This document shows positions 17,207 to 26,701 of a stretch of DNA of 64,000 nt, piece by piece. Origin of the DNA: Ga0077555 sp963741565 (lineage in GTDB: Bacteria; Pseudomonadota; Alphaproteobacteria; Rhizobiales; Hyphomicrobiaceae). The translations under genes and the position numbers were made by a program. The DNA is taken from contig CAVUIK010000011.1 of NCBI GenBank assembly GCA_963741565.1, positions 22,564 through 86,563 on the forward strand. Reading direction: 5' to 3'. Every line of letters begins with the position of its first letter. Within the stretch, counting starts at the first letter, position 1. A model generated the notes under the pieces. The model was not told where the DNA came from, made no database searches, and worked only from the letters and a program-made list of their open reading frames with translations.

Positions 17207-19045
17207 TTGGAAACTTCTGCCTTCGCTGGGCTCGGCCTGAGTGCCAAAGTTCTAGCCGCCGTCGAGACGGCCGGCTACGCCACGCCGACGCCCATTCAAG
17301 TTCAGGCCATCCCCGTTGCAGTCACGGGCCGGGATGTCCTTGGTATCGCGCAGACGGGCACGGGTAAGACGGCGTCCTTCGTCTTGCCGATGATAACGAG
17401 ACTGGAAAGCGGGCGTGCACGCGCGCGCATGCCGCGATCGCTGATCCTGGCCCCGACCCGGGAACTCGCCGCCCAGTGCGCCCAGAGTTTTGAGAAATAC
17501 GGACAGCACACCAAACTTTCGATTGCGCTACTGATCGGTGGCGTCTCGATGGACGATCAGGTGCAAAAGCTGGATCGGGGCGTCGATGTGCTCATCGCTA
17601 CGCCCGGCCGCCTCCTCGATCACTTCCAGCGCGGCCGCCTGATGCTCATGGGCGTCGAGATCCTCGTCATCGACGAGGCCGACCGGATGCTTGATATGGG
17701 CTTCATCCCCGATATCGAGAAGATCTGCAAGCTGCTGCCGCCGCGCCGCCAGACGCTGTTTTTCTCGGCCACGATGCCAACAGAGATTACGCGTCTGGTG
17801 GACCAGTTCCTGCGTGATCCCGTTCGCATCGAGGTGGCGAAGCCGGCTACCGCCGCAACGACGATTGCCCAACGTTTCCGGTTCTGCGCGTCGAGCGAGG
17901 ATTTTGCGAAACGCGAGGCATTGCGAGAGATCCTGCGGCGTTTGGATGTCAAGAACGCGATCATTTTTTCGAACTACAAGCGCGATGTCGCCATTCTCCT
18001 GAAATCGCTGACGAAACACGGTTTCAATGCCGGAGCGCTTCACGGCGACATGGATCAGATGAGCCGGATGTCGACGCTCGACAAGTTTCGTTCGGGCGAA
18101 ATCTCACTGCTGGCCGCCTCCGATGTTGCAGCCCGCGGTCTCGACATCCCGGATGTCAGCCACGTCATCAACTTCGATGTACCCTGGCAACCCGACGATT
18201 ATGTGCATCGCATTGGCCGAACCGGACGTGCCGGCAAAGAGGGCTGCTCAGTCACGATCGTCACGCCGGACGACATCAAGTCGATCGATGCCATCGCCAA
18301 ACTGATCGGTGATGAGCCGCATTGGCTGGGCGATCCTCCCGACGCCGACGTGCTCGAGGAAGCCCGCAGCCGCAAGGGCCGTGGGCGGGCGCGCGGTCGC
18401 ACGCGCACCACTAGCGGTCCAGGGCGCGACCGTGGCGGCCGTCCCGGCGAGAGCCGGGGACGCCCCGTTCGCAATCGCGCTGACGCTACCGATCAACCGC
18501 CACGCCGCGAAGTTCGGCGCGAACGTGCGCCCCGCCTGGAGAACGAACTCCCGCCGCGCGAGTTGGCCCGAGAAGCGAGACCGGTTGACGCTGAGCGGAA
18601 GGTGGCAGACACGCCTCCGCCGCCCGCACCCCGTCGTGACAGCGAACCCCGCCGGGACCGGGAACTGCAACCGGCTCGCCGCAGCGAGCGCGACCGCCAT
18701 CGCGAGGATCGCGATCCCGTTCGCGCCCGAGAACGTGACGATGCGCGCCCGCACCGCGAGACCCCCGAAGATCGGCGCCCGACCGACCGCGGCGAGCGTC
18801 CCCGGTCGGACGCCCGGCCGCGGCCCGAACCGCGCAGCGACGGGCCCCGCCGTGCCGAGCGTCAGGGCGAGCCTCGCCCCGATGCCAAGCAAGTTCCGGA
18901 TTCGCGCGCCGATGCGCGTGGGCCAAAACGCGAGCCGCGGGATCGAGACGTTCATCGGGCCGATTCCGGAACCGGAAAGCCGCAAGGTCTCGGAGATCAC
19001 GTCCCGGCATTCCTGCGGCGCCCCGTGCGTGCCAACGCCGACTGA
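17207..19045 (+). CDS. DEAD-box ATP-dependent RNA helicase, RhlE-like with long charged tail
   Basis: 612 aa if started at the TTG at 17207, which has GGAG nine bases upstream and gives the family N-terminus ETSAFAGLGLSAKVLAAVE. An ATG at 17120 would add 29 residues. The helicase core occupies about residues 1-375: Q motif TPTPIQVQAIP, motif I AQTGTGKT, Ia PTRELAAQ, II DEAD, III SAT, V ARGLDIP, VI HRIGRTGRAG. The remaining ~235 residues are a disordered Arg/Asp/Glu/Pro-rich tail with many RD, RE and RP dipeptides, as in RNA-chaperone-type helicases. Likely role: RNA remodelling in ribosome assembly or decay, often cold-induced. Confidence 0.93.
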   Translation: METSAFAGLGLSAKVLAAVETAGYATPTPIQVQAIPVAVTGRDVLGIAQTGTGKTASFVLPMITRLESGRARARMPRSLILAPTRELAAQCAQSFEKYGQHTKLSIALLIGGVSMDDQVQKLDRGVDVLIATPGRLLDHFQRGRLMLMGVEILVIDEADRMLDMGFIPDIEKICKLLPPRRQTLFFSATMPTEITRLVDQFLRDPVRIEVAKPATAATTIAQRFRFCASSEDFAKREALREILRRLDVKNAIIFSNYKRDVAILLKSLTKHGFNAGALHGDMDQMSRMSTLDKFRSGEISLLAASDVAARGLDIPDVSHVINFDVPWQPDDYVHRIGRTGRAGKEGCSVTIVTPDDIKSIDAIAKLIGDEPHWLGDPPDADVLEEARSRKGRGRARGRTRTTSGPGRDRGGRPGESRGRPVRNRADATDQPPRREVRRERAPRLENELPPRELAREARPVDAERKVADTPPPPAPRRDSEPRRDRELQPARRSERDRHREDRDPVRARERDDARPHRETPEDRRPTDRGERPRSDARPRPEPRSDGPRRAERQGEPRPDAKQVPDSRADARGPKREPRDRDVHRADSGTGKPQGLGDHVPAFLRRPVRANAD

Positions 19046-19063
19046 GGCCGGAGACCGAACGCC

Positions 19064-20470
19064 ATGACACCCCAAGCCGCCTTGTCGGAGATCTGGGCTT
19101 TGGGACTCGGCGACCGGGACGCACTTGCTCATATCCGGCTGACCGGCAGTGAGCCTGCGCTGCCGTCGTCATTTGCTGTCGGGACCTTGGCGCAGGCGAC
19201 GATCGCGGCGAGCACCTTGGCTGCCGCCGAGATCTGGCGGTCCCGTACCGGCCAGCGACAATTGGCCAGCGTCGACATCCGACACGCGGCAGCCGCCTTC
19301 CGCAGCGAGACCTATCTGCGCGTTGAAGGGCGCTCAAACGACCGATGGGATCAGATCGCCGGTATCTATCAGACGGGCGACGGCCGTTATGTCCGGCTTC
19401 ACACCAACCTGCCGCATCATCGCGACGGTATCCTGAAGTTGCTTCAAGCCAACTATGATCGCGCCAGCGTCGCCGCCAAGTTGTCGACTTGGACCGGCGA
19501 AGCCTTCGAAACCGCGGCGTCGGAAGCCGGTCTTGTCGTTGCGCTCATGCGCTCACCCGAAGAGTGGCAGGCGCATGCCCATGCACAGGCCATTGCGAAG
19601 ATCCCGCCGCTCGAGCTCACCCGTATCAGCGACGCCCCGCCACGCGCCTGGCCCAAATCAGCCGCTGCCCTGGCGCAACCTCTGGCGGGGCTCCGCGTGC
19701 TGGATTTGACGCGTATCATCGCCGGCCCCGTCTGCGGACGTACGCTGGCCGCCCATGGCGCCGACGTACTGCTTGTCACCAGTCCGAAATTGCCATCCTC
19801 ACCGGTACTGGTCATGGACACGGGCCGCGGCAAGCTTTCGACCCATATTGATTTGACCAAAAGCCATGGCATCGTCGCATTGGAGCGCCTCGCCCGCGAC
19901 GCGGACGTCTTCGTGCAGGGCTATCGGCCCGGTGCCATCCGCGCCAAGGGCTTCTCGCCCGAGCGGCTCGCCGAGATCAATCCCGGCATCGTCTGCGTGT
20001 CACTCTCCGCCTACACGGATCACGGCCCCTGGGGCGGCAAGCGCGGCTTCGACAGCCTCGTCCAGACGGCTACGGGGATAAATGCCGCTGAGGCTAAGTC
20101 GGCGGGCATCATCGGCCCCAAGGAGCTGCCAGCGCAGGCGCTCGACCACGGGTCGGGCTACCTGATGGCGGCCGGCGCAATGATGGCCCTGAAGCGACAA
20201 CGCGAAGAGGGCGGCTCCTGGCATGTCCGGGTTGCCCTGGTTACCACTGGCCAATGGCTCTGGAAGCTTGGCCGATCCGAAATTGGTTTGGCCTCGACCA
20301 ATCCCACGATTGAAGACTGCGCAGAGTTCACGGAAACGACACCATCGGGATTTGGGCGGATGACGGCCGTCCGCCACGCCGGACAGCTGGCCCAAACTCC
20401 ACCTCGCTGGGTGCTCCCCTCGGTTCCACTTGGCACCCACCCGCCGGCATGGCCGGCGAGGCCCGTTTAA
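19064..20470 (+). CDS. CoA-transferase family III (CaiB/BaiF) protein
   Basis: 468 aa with CaiB/BaiF landmarks: LAGLRVLDLTRIIAGPVCGRTLAAHGADVL (about residues 208-240), MDTGRGKLSTHIDLTK, VFVQGYRPGAIRAKGFSPE, VCVSLSAYTDHGPW and RGFDSLVQTATGI. Unlike minimal CaiB it has about 200 extra N-terminal residues (IWALGLGDRDALAH, SVDIRHAAAAFRSE) resembling half of a second CoA-transferase domain, so it is a two-domain form. It transfers CoA between carboxylates; the substrate is unknown. It starts 18 bases after the helicase gene. Confidence 0.87.
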   Translation: MTPQAALSEIWALGLGDRDALAHIRLTGSEPALPSSFAVGTLAQATIAASTLAAAEIWRSRTGQRQLASVDIRHAAAAFRSETYLRVEGRSNDRWDQIAGIYQTGDGRYVRLHTNLPHHRDGILKLLQANYDRASVAAKLSTWTGEAFETAASEAGLVVALMRSPEEWQAHAHAQAIAKIPPLELTRISDAPPRAWPKSAAALAQPLAGLRVLDLTRIIAGPVCGRTLAAHGADVLLVTSPKLPSSPVLVMDTGRGKLSTHIDLTKSHGIVALERLARDADVFVQGYRPGAIRAKGFSPERLAEINPGIVCVSLSAYTDHGPWGGKRGFDSLVQTATGINAAEAKSAGIIGPKELPAQALDHGSGYLMAAGAMMALKRQREEGGSWHVRVALVTTGQWLWKLGRSEIGLASTNPTIEDCAEFTETTPSGFGRMTAVRHAGQLAQTPPRWVLPSVPLGTHPPAWPARPV

Positions 20471-20564
20471 TTTCCAATTAAACCTTCGCGGCTAACGTCA
20501 ATCGAGGTCCACTGCGCCCGCGTGCTTCTTGTCCCACGCCATGCGCACCGCTCAGGGTCTCACG

Positions 20565-21371
20565 ATGGCATTTGGTAAACGGCGGGAACGTCCCGGCACA
20601 CCGGCTCCCTCAATCGTCGAAACCGACGCACACGATGAACCGGAATCCACCCGGCACGACGCACTGCACCAGACATTCGAGCGCATTCTCAAGAGTGCCT
20701 CGGCCGTGGCGGAGGCTGTCCGCACCGGCGGCACCGTACCCGTGTTCGGCATTGCCGATGAGCCCGATCCCGATGCCTCGCCAATTACGCTGACAGGATT
20801 CAGCTCGCTCTTTTCCTACACCGACGGCCAGCGAAAAATGTTCGCCGTATATGGTTATGCTGCGCCCGGAGATCCAGATCGCATCGACCCCAACGCGCAA
20901 TGCCATATCCACGATCTCGTCGGCCGCATCCGCCAACTCAATCTCTATTGCCAACAGGCCCATGCCGACGAAGCCTTAGTCGTTGCGCTCCAGTCGCCGC
21001 GCTTTCCCCCGTTGATCGATCAGGTCATCGCCGGCGCGGCCTACTTTGCCGCCTATTTCGCGAATCTGAAGATCACCCAGCCGTTCCTCCTGGCGGTGCC
21101 GCCACAAGTTGCCACCTTCCCTGAGACCGCTTCGCTGAAGGCAACCGTGGACCGCTACATGCTGATGGCGAGCGACGGCATGGTCGAGCCGAAAAAACTG
21201 CAGGACTATCTCCCCCACAAAGCGTGGCCCTACTTCGGCGTCGAGACGGCCTGGCGCAATCACGACGGCCAACAATTCATCAACAGCGTCTATTTCCCGA
21301 TGGAATACGCCAAGGCCGTCCGCGAGCACGCAGCGCGCGACCAAGCCTCAGCCATTGGCACGTTGGTCTGA
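20565..21371 (+). CDS. Hypothetical protein, soluble
   Basis: 268 aa from the ATG at 20565; upstream in-frame ATG 20541 and TTG 20529 are alternatives. No signal peptide or membrane span. The N-terminal 40 residues are basic then acidic and probably disordered; the rest is a globular alpha/beta domain (SLFSYTDGQRKMFAVYGYA, AAYFAAYFANLKITQPFLLAVPP, FINSVYFPMEYAKAV). I do not recognise the family. It converges with the tfoX-like gene 18 bases away. Confidence 0.7.
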   Translation: MAFGKRRERPGTPAPSIVETDAHDEPESTRHDALHQTFERILKSASAVAEAVRTGGTVPVFGIADEPDPDASPITLTGFSSLFSYTDGQRKMFAVYGYAAPGDPDRIDPNAQCHIHDLVGRIRQLNLYCQQAHADEALVVALQSPRFPPLIDQVIAGAAYFAAYFANLKITQPFLLAVPPQVATFPETASLKATVDRYMLMASDGMVEPKKLQDYLPHKAWPYFGVETAWRNHDGQQFINSVYFPMEYAKAVREHAARDQASAIGTLV

Positions 21372-21389
21372 CAGGCCACGCTGAGCCGC

Positions 21390-21803
21390 CTATCGGAGGT
21401 TTCGGCTTGTTTTTGGTGTGCGGTTCGCGCCCTCGCCTGGGGTCAAAGATCGCAAACGTTTCGTCGCCTTCGTTGCAGCCCGGCGGGCTGCGGCAATAGC
21501 CACCCCCGCCCATAGCCGCAGCAACTCCGGGTCATCGAACACCGCCTCAGGTGCCCGCCGATAACTCATGGTCGTCAACTTGCCCGATGCCGCCGCGTAG
21601 GTGAACGAAGCACACCCAGCCGCGATGAATTCGGGTTCGCTGGCAGCGTCGACCTTAAGGTAGAGGACATCGTCGTCGATCAGGGCGAACATCAGTCCGT
21701 CAACAAACACCCCGACGGCACCGAACATGCGCCGCAGCCTGATGGTGCCGGCACTCGCCAGCTCCTCTTCGATGAACGTGCCGATCGCGCCACCGGCGGC
21801 CAT
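21390..21803 (-). CDS. TfoX N-terminal domain protein
   Basis: 137 aa. The TfoX_N fold is visible: LRRMFGAVGVFVDGLMFALIDDDVLYLKVD near residues 22-52, then FTYAAASGKLTTMSYRRAPEAVFDDPELLRLWA. In gammaproteobacteria TfoX controls competence, but stand-alone TfoX_N proteins in alphaproteobacteria have no established role. A basic tail ends the protein. The ATG at 21803 is chosen; an in-frame extension to 21851 overlaps the 3' end of sufA. It follows sufA on the same strand and may be the last gene of the suf transcript. Confidence 0.82.
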   Translation of the reverse strand: MAAGGAIGTFIEEELASAGTIRLRRMFGAVGVFVDGLMFALIDDDVLYLKVDAASEPEFIAAGCASFTYAAASGKLTTMSYRRAPEAVFDDPELLRLWAGVAIAAARRAATKATKRLRSLTPGEGANRTPKTSRNLR

Positions 21804-21828
21804 GTGCCCACCTACTGGTTCGGCGGGA

Positions 21829-22221
21829 TCAAACGGTCTTGATCGCCTCAAGCTTCTCTTTGGAAGCCGGCATCAGATTGACGCTCTCACCACAACCGCA
21901 GGCGCTCTTCTGGTTCGGATTGTTGAAGACGAACTGGGATGACAGCTTGTCGACTTTCCAATCCATCTCGGTGCCAAGCAGATAAAGCACCGCCTGCGGG
22001 TCGATGATAACCCGGGCCCCGTCCAGGTCGACGATTTCGTCGAACTTGGAGACGGCCTCGGCCCAAGCCATCGTATACTCCATGCCCGCGCAGCCGCCCT
22101 TCTTGACGCCGATCTTCAAGCCGGCGACGGACGAACCTTTGGTGGCCATGATCCCCTTAATGCGCTCGGCGGCAGCCGGCGTCACGGTCATAACCTGCGG
22201 GCGGGGCCGGGGCGTGCTCAT
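21829..22221 (-). CDS. sufA: A-type Fe-S carrier, SufA/IscA/ErpA family
   Basis: 130 aa HesB/IscA-like protein. The three cluster-binding cysteines are Cys in KKGGCAGMEY and the pair in SACGCGES near the C-terminus. N-terminal MTVTPAAAERIKGIM is the usual A-type entry. It accepts clusters from the SufBCD scaffold and passes them to apoproteins. The ATG at 22221 was preferred over an upstream extension to 22272. It lies 142 bases after sufT in the same operon direction. Confidence 0.93.
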   Translation of the reverse strand: MSTPRPRPQVMTVTPAAAERIKGIMATKGSSVAGLKIGVKKGGCAGMEYTMAWAEAVSKFDEIVDLDGARVIIDPQAVLYLLGTEMDWKVDKLSSQFVFNNPNQKSACGCGESVNLMPASKEKLEAIKTV

Positions 22222-22363
22222 AGGTTGCAGATCCTTCCAATGGCGCCTGCTTCGTTTGGTAATATAGCGCAATTCCCGCGAATTTGCAGGGGTGACGCGT
22301 GCCGCCCCACGATTAAGACTATGGCGGGTTTATCGGACCGGCTGGCGGGGCGCCCGTGCTGGC

Positions 22364-22819
22364 TCAAAACATATTGAGGGCGAGGCGCGCCTCATCCGAC
22401 ATGCGGCTCTGGTCCCAAGGCGGATCAAAGGTCAGATTGACGGCGCACGACTGGATTCCCGACACCGAACAGACAGCATTTTCGACCCACGTCGGCATTT
22501 CCCCCGCGACCGGGCAGCCCGGCGCGGTCAGCGTCATATCGACCGCCACCTTGCGGTCATCGTCGATGTCGATCTTGTAGATCAGGCCCAGCTCGTAAAT
22601 GTCGCAGGGGATCTCCGGGTCGTAAACCGTCTTGAGGGCCGCGACGATATCGGCCGTCATCTGCTCGAGCTCCTCAGCCGAGAGTTTCGAACCAGCGACG
22701 GCGGTGCCGCCATTGGCAACACTCGGAGCAATACCGCGGGTGGGCTCACCACCACCCTTTGGCGGCGCGAGATCCGCGTCGGTGACCAGCACATCTCGAT
22801 CTGCTGCCTTGCCGTCCAT
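22364..22819 (-). CDS. sufT: SufT-like Fe-S assembly factor (MIP18/DUF59 domain)
   Basis: 151 aa. A disordered N-terminal ~45 residues rich in Gly and Ala precedes a DUF59 domain: VYDPEIPCDIYELGLIYKI, then VDMTLTAPGCPVAGEMPTWVE with the conserved cysteine, and LTFDPPWDQSRMSDEARLAL. SufT proteins help Fe-S maturation of selected enzymes. It lies 56 bases after sufS in the suf operon. Confidence 0.93.
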   Translation of the reverse strand: MDGKAADRDVLVTDADLAPPKGGGEPTRGIAPSVANGGTAVAGSKLSAEELEQMTADIVAALKTVYDPEIPCDIYELGLIYKIDIDDDRKVAVDMTLTAPGCPVAGEMPTWVENAVCSVSGIQSCAVNLTFDPPWDQSRMSDEARLALNMF

Positions 22820-22875
22820 CAGCGTCTTCCTCGTCTACCCGGGTCCGCGCCTGTCGGCTTGAGACCAAGGCCAAA

Positions 22876-24135
22876 TTACGCAAAGAACTCGTGAGCCTTG
22901 ACCAAGGCTTCGGCCAACGCATCCACCTCGGCGGTCGTATTATACATGGCAAACGAGGCTCTGCACGTCGCCGTTACACCAAGTCGCTCCATCAGTGGTT
23001 GGGCACAATGATGCCCGGCGCGAACGGCCACGCCGGACCGGTCGATGATCGTCGAGATATCATGCGGGTGTAGCCCATCCACGTTGAATGCAACGATTGC
23101 ACCCTTATCCTTGGCGTGGCCATAAACCTTCAACCAGTTGAGCTCGCCGAGCCGGCCATGCGCATAGGCCCGCAATTCCGCCTCATGGGCGGCAATCCGG
23201 TCGCGACCCACCTGCATCATGTAGTTGAGGGCTGCTCCGAGCCCGATCGCTTGCACGATCGCAGGCGTGCCGGCCTCGAACTTGTGCGGGGCCTTGCCGT
23301 AAGTGACCCGGTCGACGGTGACCGTCTCGATCATCTCGCCACCGCCCATGTAGGGCTGCATGGCGTCGAGATGCTTTTTCTTCGCGAACAGCACGCCGAT
23401 CCCCGTCGGCCCGTAGACCTTGTGACCGGTGAACAGGTAGAAATCGCAGTCGAGATCCTGGACATCGACGGGCATGTGCACTGCCGCCTGGCTCCCGTCG
23501 AGCAGCACGGGAATGCCCTTGGCATGCGCTAGCTTGATGACCTCTTTGACCGGCACGACGGTGCCGAGCACATTCGACATGTGCGTAATGGCAACCAGCT
23601 TGGTCTTTGGTCCGAGAAGTGCGGCGAACTCCTCGAGCAAGAACTCTCCGGTATCAGAAATGGGTGCCCATTTGAGAATGCAGCCCTTGCGTTCCCGGTG
23701 GAAATGCCACGGCACGATATTGGAATGGTGCTCCATGATGGAGAGCACGATCTCGTCGCCCTCCTTGAACGTGGCTCCATAGCTCGACGCGACCAGGTTG
23801 ATCGCCTCTGTCGCATTGTGGGTGAAAATGATCTCGTCCTCGGTCGGCGCATTCAGGAAGCGGCGGGTGGTCGCCCGTGCCTCCTCGAATTTGGCCGTTG
23901 CGGCGTTCGAGAGGTAATGCAAGCCGCGGTGCACGTTCGCGTACTCGAACTTATAGGTGTGCTCGATCGCGTCGAGAACCGATCGCGGCTTTTGCGCTGA
24001 CGCGCCATTGTCGAGATAGACCAGCGGTTTGCCGTAGACTTCCCGGAAGAGAATGGGAAAGTCAGAGCGGATCTGCTGGACGTCATAGCGGCCAGAGCCT
24101 GAGATTTGCGTGCCGGAGATGTGTGCCGATGTCAT
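22876..24135 (-). CDS. sufS: Cysteine desulfurase SufS (group II)
   Basis: 419 aa PLP enzyme that takes sulfur from cysteine for SufBCD, normally via SufE or SufU, neither of which is in the window. The PLP lysine is in FTGHKVYGPTG. The active-site cysteine is in RAGHHCAQPLMERLG, the short-loop SufS/CsdA type. N-terminal residues DFPILFREVYGKPLVYLDNGASAQKP are typical. Together with the nifS-like gene upstream it gives the operon two desulfurases. Confidence 0.96.
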   Translation of the reverse strand: MTSAHISGTQISGSGRYDVQQIRSDFPILFREVYGKPLVYLDNGASAQKPRSVLDAIEHTYKFEYANVHRGLHYLSNAATAKFEEARATTRRFLNAPTEDEIIFTHNATEAINLVASSYGATFKEGDEIVLSIMEHHSNIVPWHFHRERKGCILKWAPISDTGEFLLEEFAALLGPKTKLVAITHMSNVLGTVVPVKEVIKLAHAKGIPVLLDGSQAAVHMPVDVQDLDCDFYLFTGHKVYGPTGIGVLFAKKKHLDAMQPYMGGGEMIETVTVDRVTYGKAPHKFEAGTPAIVQAIGLGAALNYMMQVGRDRIAAHEAELRAYAHGRLGELNWLKVYGHAKDKGAIVAFNVDGLHPHDISTIIDRSGVAVRAGHHCAQPLMERLGVTATCRASFAMYNTTAEVDALAEALVKAHEFFA

Positions 24136-24172
24136 CGTGCCTCTCGCCTCACCATGGCGTGTTGAACGCGGG

Positions 24173-25504
24173 CTAGATCGATTTCAACCAATCCAACGCT
24201 ACCTGCCGAAGTGCCTCACGGATCGCCTCGTCCTCGATCTTGTCGATGGCTTCGGCAACAAAACTCTCGATCAGCATGCTCCGCGCCTCCATTTTCGGGA
24301 TACCGCGAGAGCGCAGATAGAACATCATGTCTGCATCCAGCTCGGTCGACGTGCTCCCATGGCCGCAGACAACGTCATCGGCATAAATCTCGAGTTCCGG
24401 CTTGCTGTCGAACTCGGCATCCTCCGACAGCATCAGCACCTGCGCCATCTGCTTGCCATCGGTTTTCTGTGCGATCGGGTGCACGACGACCTTGCCCTGT
24501 ACGACGCCGCGCGCGCGGCCATCGAGTATACCCTTGAACAGCTCCCGGCTCTCGCAGCCCGGCGTCGCATGATCGACGACGAGCGTCGTATCGATATGAT
24601 CCGTCCCACGGCCAAGGAAAACTCCGGCCATGTCCAACCGCGCATCCGACCCTTCAAAATCGACATCGATCTCGTTGCGGGCCAAAGGCGCTCCGGCCGT
24701 CAGCTGAAAGCCGATGTAGGTCGCGTCCTTGCCGATCCGGGTCCGCCAGGTGGACAGATGAGCGGCCTCGGTCGCCGTCACACACTTGATGTGCGTGAGG
24801 GCGCTGTTGGGCGCCAGATCAACGTCGGTCGCATAATTGCCATGGCCGGCCGCCGAGGCACCGGGAACCGAAACGAAGGCTTCGATCAGGGTCAGCCGCG
24901 CACCGTCTTCCAAGGTCACGATGTTGCGCGTCGCAACCGAGGCGGGGGCCACAGTCGTGCGCACATGAACCAGCATCAACGGCCGATCGGCCGAGGCATT
25001 GGGCTTCACCTTCAGCAGGACGCCATCCGACATGAAGGCGAGATTGAGCGCAGGGATTGCCCGTGACACCGAGATCCGCTCGGACGAGAACTTGGCCGCG
25101 AGCCACTCCGGGGCCTTGGTGAGCGCTGACCGCAGGTCCTTGATCTCGGCGATACCGTCAAATGCCTCGAGGCGCGCGTGCTCCGATGCAACAATGCCAT
25201 CGATCAAAACGATGCGATCCGCCCGCAATCCCGCGAGTGGGCCGAGCGCTGCTTCGACTGCCTCTGGCGACACCTTCGCATGGCCCGTGGCGACCGCTGG
25301 TACATCCCGAAAACGCTCGCGGAGATCGGTGTATTTCCATTCTTCGATCCGCCGATGGGGCAGGCCAACGCGGGCGAACTTCCCAATCGAATCGCGCCGC
25401 AATTCCGCAACCCACCCCGCGCCAGGCAACTCGCCAGCCGCATGATCGAAGGCGGTCATCAGGCCTTGCTCGGCCTTCGTTCGTTGAATGAGCATTGCGG
25501 ACAT
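24173..25504 (-). CDS. sufD: SufD, Fe-S scaffold complex subunit
   Basis: 443 aa. Family landmarks: GLPHRRIEEWKYTDLRERF near residue 48, DLAPNSALTHIKC, then the beta-helix region and C-terminal EIYADDVVCGHGSTSTELD with the cysteine and histidine linked to cluster formation, and YLRSRGIPKMEARSMLIESF. SufD pairs with SufB and binds SufC. It lies 88 bases after sufC. Confidence 0.95.
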   Translation of the reverse strand: MSAMLIQRTKAEQGLMTAFDHAAGELPGAGWVAELRRDSIGKFARVGLPHRRIEEWKYTDLRERFRDVPAVATGHAKVSPEAVEAALGPLAGLRADRIVLIDGIVASEHARLEAFDGIAEIKDLRSALTKAPEWLAAKFSSERISVSRAIPALNLAFMSDGVLLKVKPNASADRPLMLVHVRTTVAPASVATRNIVTLEDGARLTLIEAFVSVPGASAAGHGNYATDVDLAPNSALTHIKCVTATEAAHLSTWRTRIGKDATYIGFQLTAGAPLARNEIDVDFEGSDARLDMAGVFLGRGTDHIDTTLVVDHATPGCESRELFKGILDGRARGVVQGKVVVHPIAQKTDGKQMAQVLMLSEDAEFDSKPELEIYADDVVCGHGSTSTELDADMMFYLRSRGIPKMEARSMLIESFVAEAIDKIEDEAIREALRQVALDWLKSI

Positions 25505-25592
25505 GACGGTTTACGGGCTCGGCTTGTTGGCTCACTGCGACGGGATAGCCGCCGGCGGCTTGATGTCTGTCGTGCGCGATGGCCGCTCGATC

Positions 25593-26348
25593 TCAGGCAG
25601 CCTTGGACTTGAATTCGGCGTAACCGGATTTCTCGAGCTCGAGCGCCAGCTCCTTGCCACCGGTCTTCTGAATTCTGCCGTGTGCAAGAACATGCACCTT
25701 GTCTGGCGTGATATAGTTCAGCAGGCGCTGGTAATGGGTGATGACGAGCATCGCGCGATCCTTGCTGCGCAGTTTGTTCGCGCCTTCCGAGACGATCCGG
25801 ATGGCGTCGATATCGAGGCCGGAGTCCGTCTCGTCGAGGACGCACAGCGACGGCTCAAGCATCGCCATCTGCAGCACTTCCATCCGCTTCTTCTCGCCGC
25901 CCGAGAAACCGACATTGAGCGGTCGCTTGAGCATCTCCTCCTTGACGCCGAGTTCGGCCGCCTTGGCCCGCACGAGCTTCAAGAACTCAGGGGTCGTCAG
26001 TTCCTTCTGCGCGCGCTTCTTGCGGACCGAGTTTACGGCGGACCGCAGGAACGTCATGGTCGCGACGCCTGGAATTTCCATCGGATACTGGAACGCGAGG
26101 AAAACGCCCTTGGCCGCCCGCTCGTCCGGCTCCATGCCGAGGATCGATTCGCCTTTCCAGCAGATATCCCCGCTCGTGACTTCGTAGTCGTCCCGGCCGG
26201 CTATGACGTACGCGAGTGTGGACTTGCCCGAGCCATTCGGACCCATGATCGCGTGCACCTCGCCCGGAGGCACGGTCAGCGTGACCCCCTTCAGGATTTC
26301 CGTGCCGTCCTCGGCGATCCGAGCGTGGAGGTTTTTTATCTCGAGCAT
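25593..26348 (-). CDS. sufC: SufC, ABC-type ATPase of the Suf scaffold
   Basis: 251 aa. Walker A GPNGSGKSTL near residue 35, signature FSGGEKKRMEVLQ, Walker B with CVLDETDSGLDIDA (the SufC-specific DETDSGLD), and ITHYQRLLNYI with the H-loop. SufC drives conformational change in SufBCD. The ATG at 26348 (MLEIKNLHARI) is used; 23 upstream in-frame residues were excluded as non-family. Confidence 0.96.
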   Translation of the reverse strand: MLEIKNLHARIAEDGTEILKGVTLTVPPGEVHAIMGPNGSGKSTLAYVIAGRDDYEVTSGDICWKGESILGMEPDERAAKGVFLAFQYPMEIPGVATMTFLRSAVNSVRKKRAQKELTTPEFLKLVRAKAAELGVKEEMLKRPLNVGFSGGEKKRMEVLQMAMLEPSLCVLDETDSGLDIDAIRIVSEGANKLRSKDRAMLVITHYQRLLNYITPDKVHVLAHGRIQKTGGKELALELEKSGYAEFKSKAA

Positions 26349-26434
26349 TTCAGTGTTGTCCTCAAAAAACATGGAGCCCCGGGCGCAGAACCGGTGGCCC
26401 CATCCAGTACGTTGCAACTGTCCCTATAGATCGA

Positions 26435-26701
26435 TCAGCGGATGGTTTTCACAAACTCGATTTCGGCCGGATAAAGCACGCCGAGCCAATCGCATTTCTC
26501 CGGAGTTTTCTCGCCGAACTCCACGAGGAACGCCTTGCCCTGATCGAGGGTTTCCAGCACGGTTACGACAGTGCCCTGACGGAGCTTCAGATCAAGGCGC
26601 TTGTTGGTCAAAGCGTTGCGGCGCAGGCATTCGCCTGCATCAAGTTCGCGAACCAGACGTGCCGTTTGTGTCATTGCACCAAAACCCGCCGCGTCACTCA
26701 T
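26435..26701 (-). CDS. Small orphan protein inside the suf operon, SH3-like
   Basis: 88 aa between sufB and sufC. The C-terminal half (GTVVTVLETLDQGKAFLVEF then DWLGVLYPAEIEFV) resembles small SH3-like barrel domains of the DUF4926 kind. The N-terminal half is helical and charged. The ATG at 26701 has GAGGAG shortly upstream; an extension to 26818 is less likely. It lies 257 bases after sufB and 86 before sufC. This slot is usually empty in suf operons, so a function in cluster assembly is possible but unproven. Confidence 0.65.
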   Translation of the reverse strand: MSDAAGFGAMTQTARLVRELDAGECLRRNALTNKRLDLKLRQGTVVTVLETLDQGKAFLVEFGEKTPEKCDWLGVLYPAEIEFVKTIR

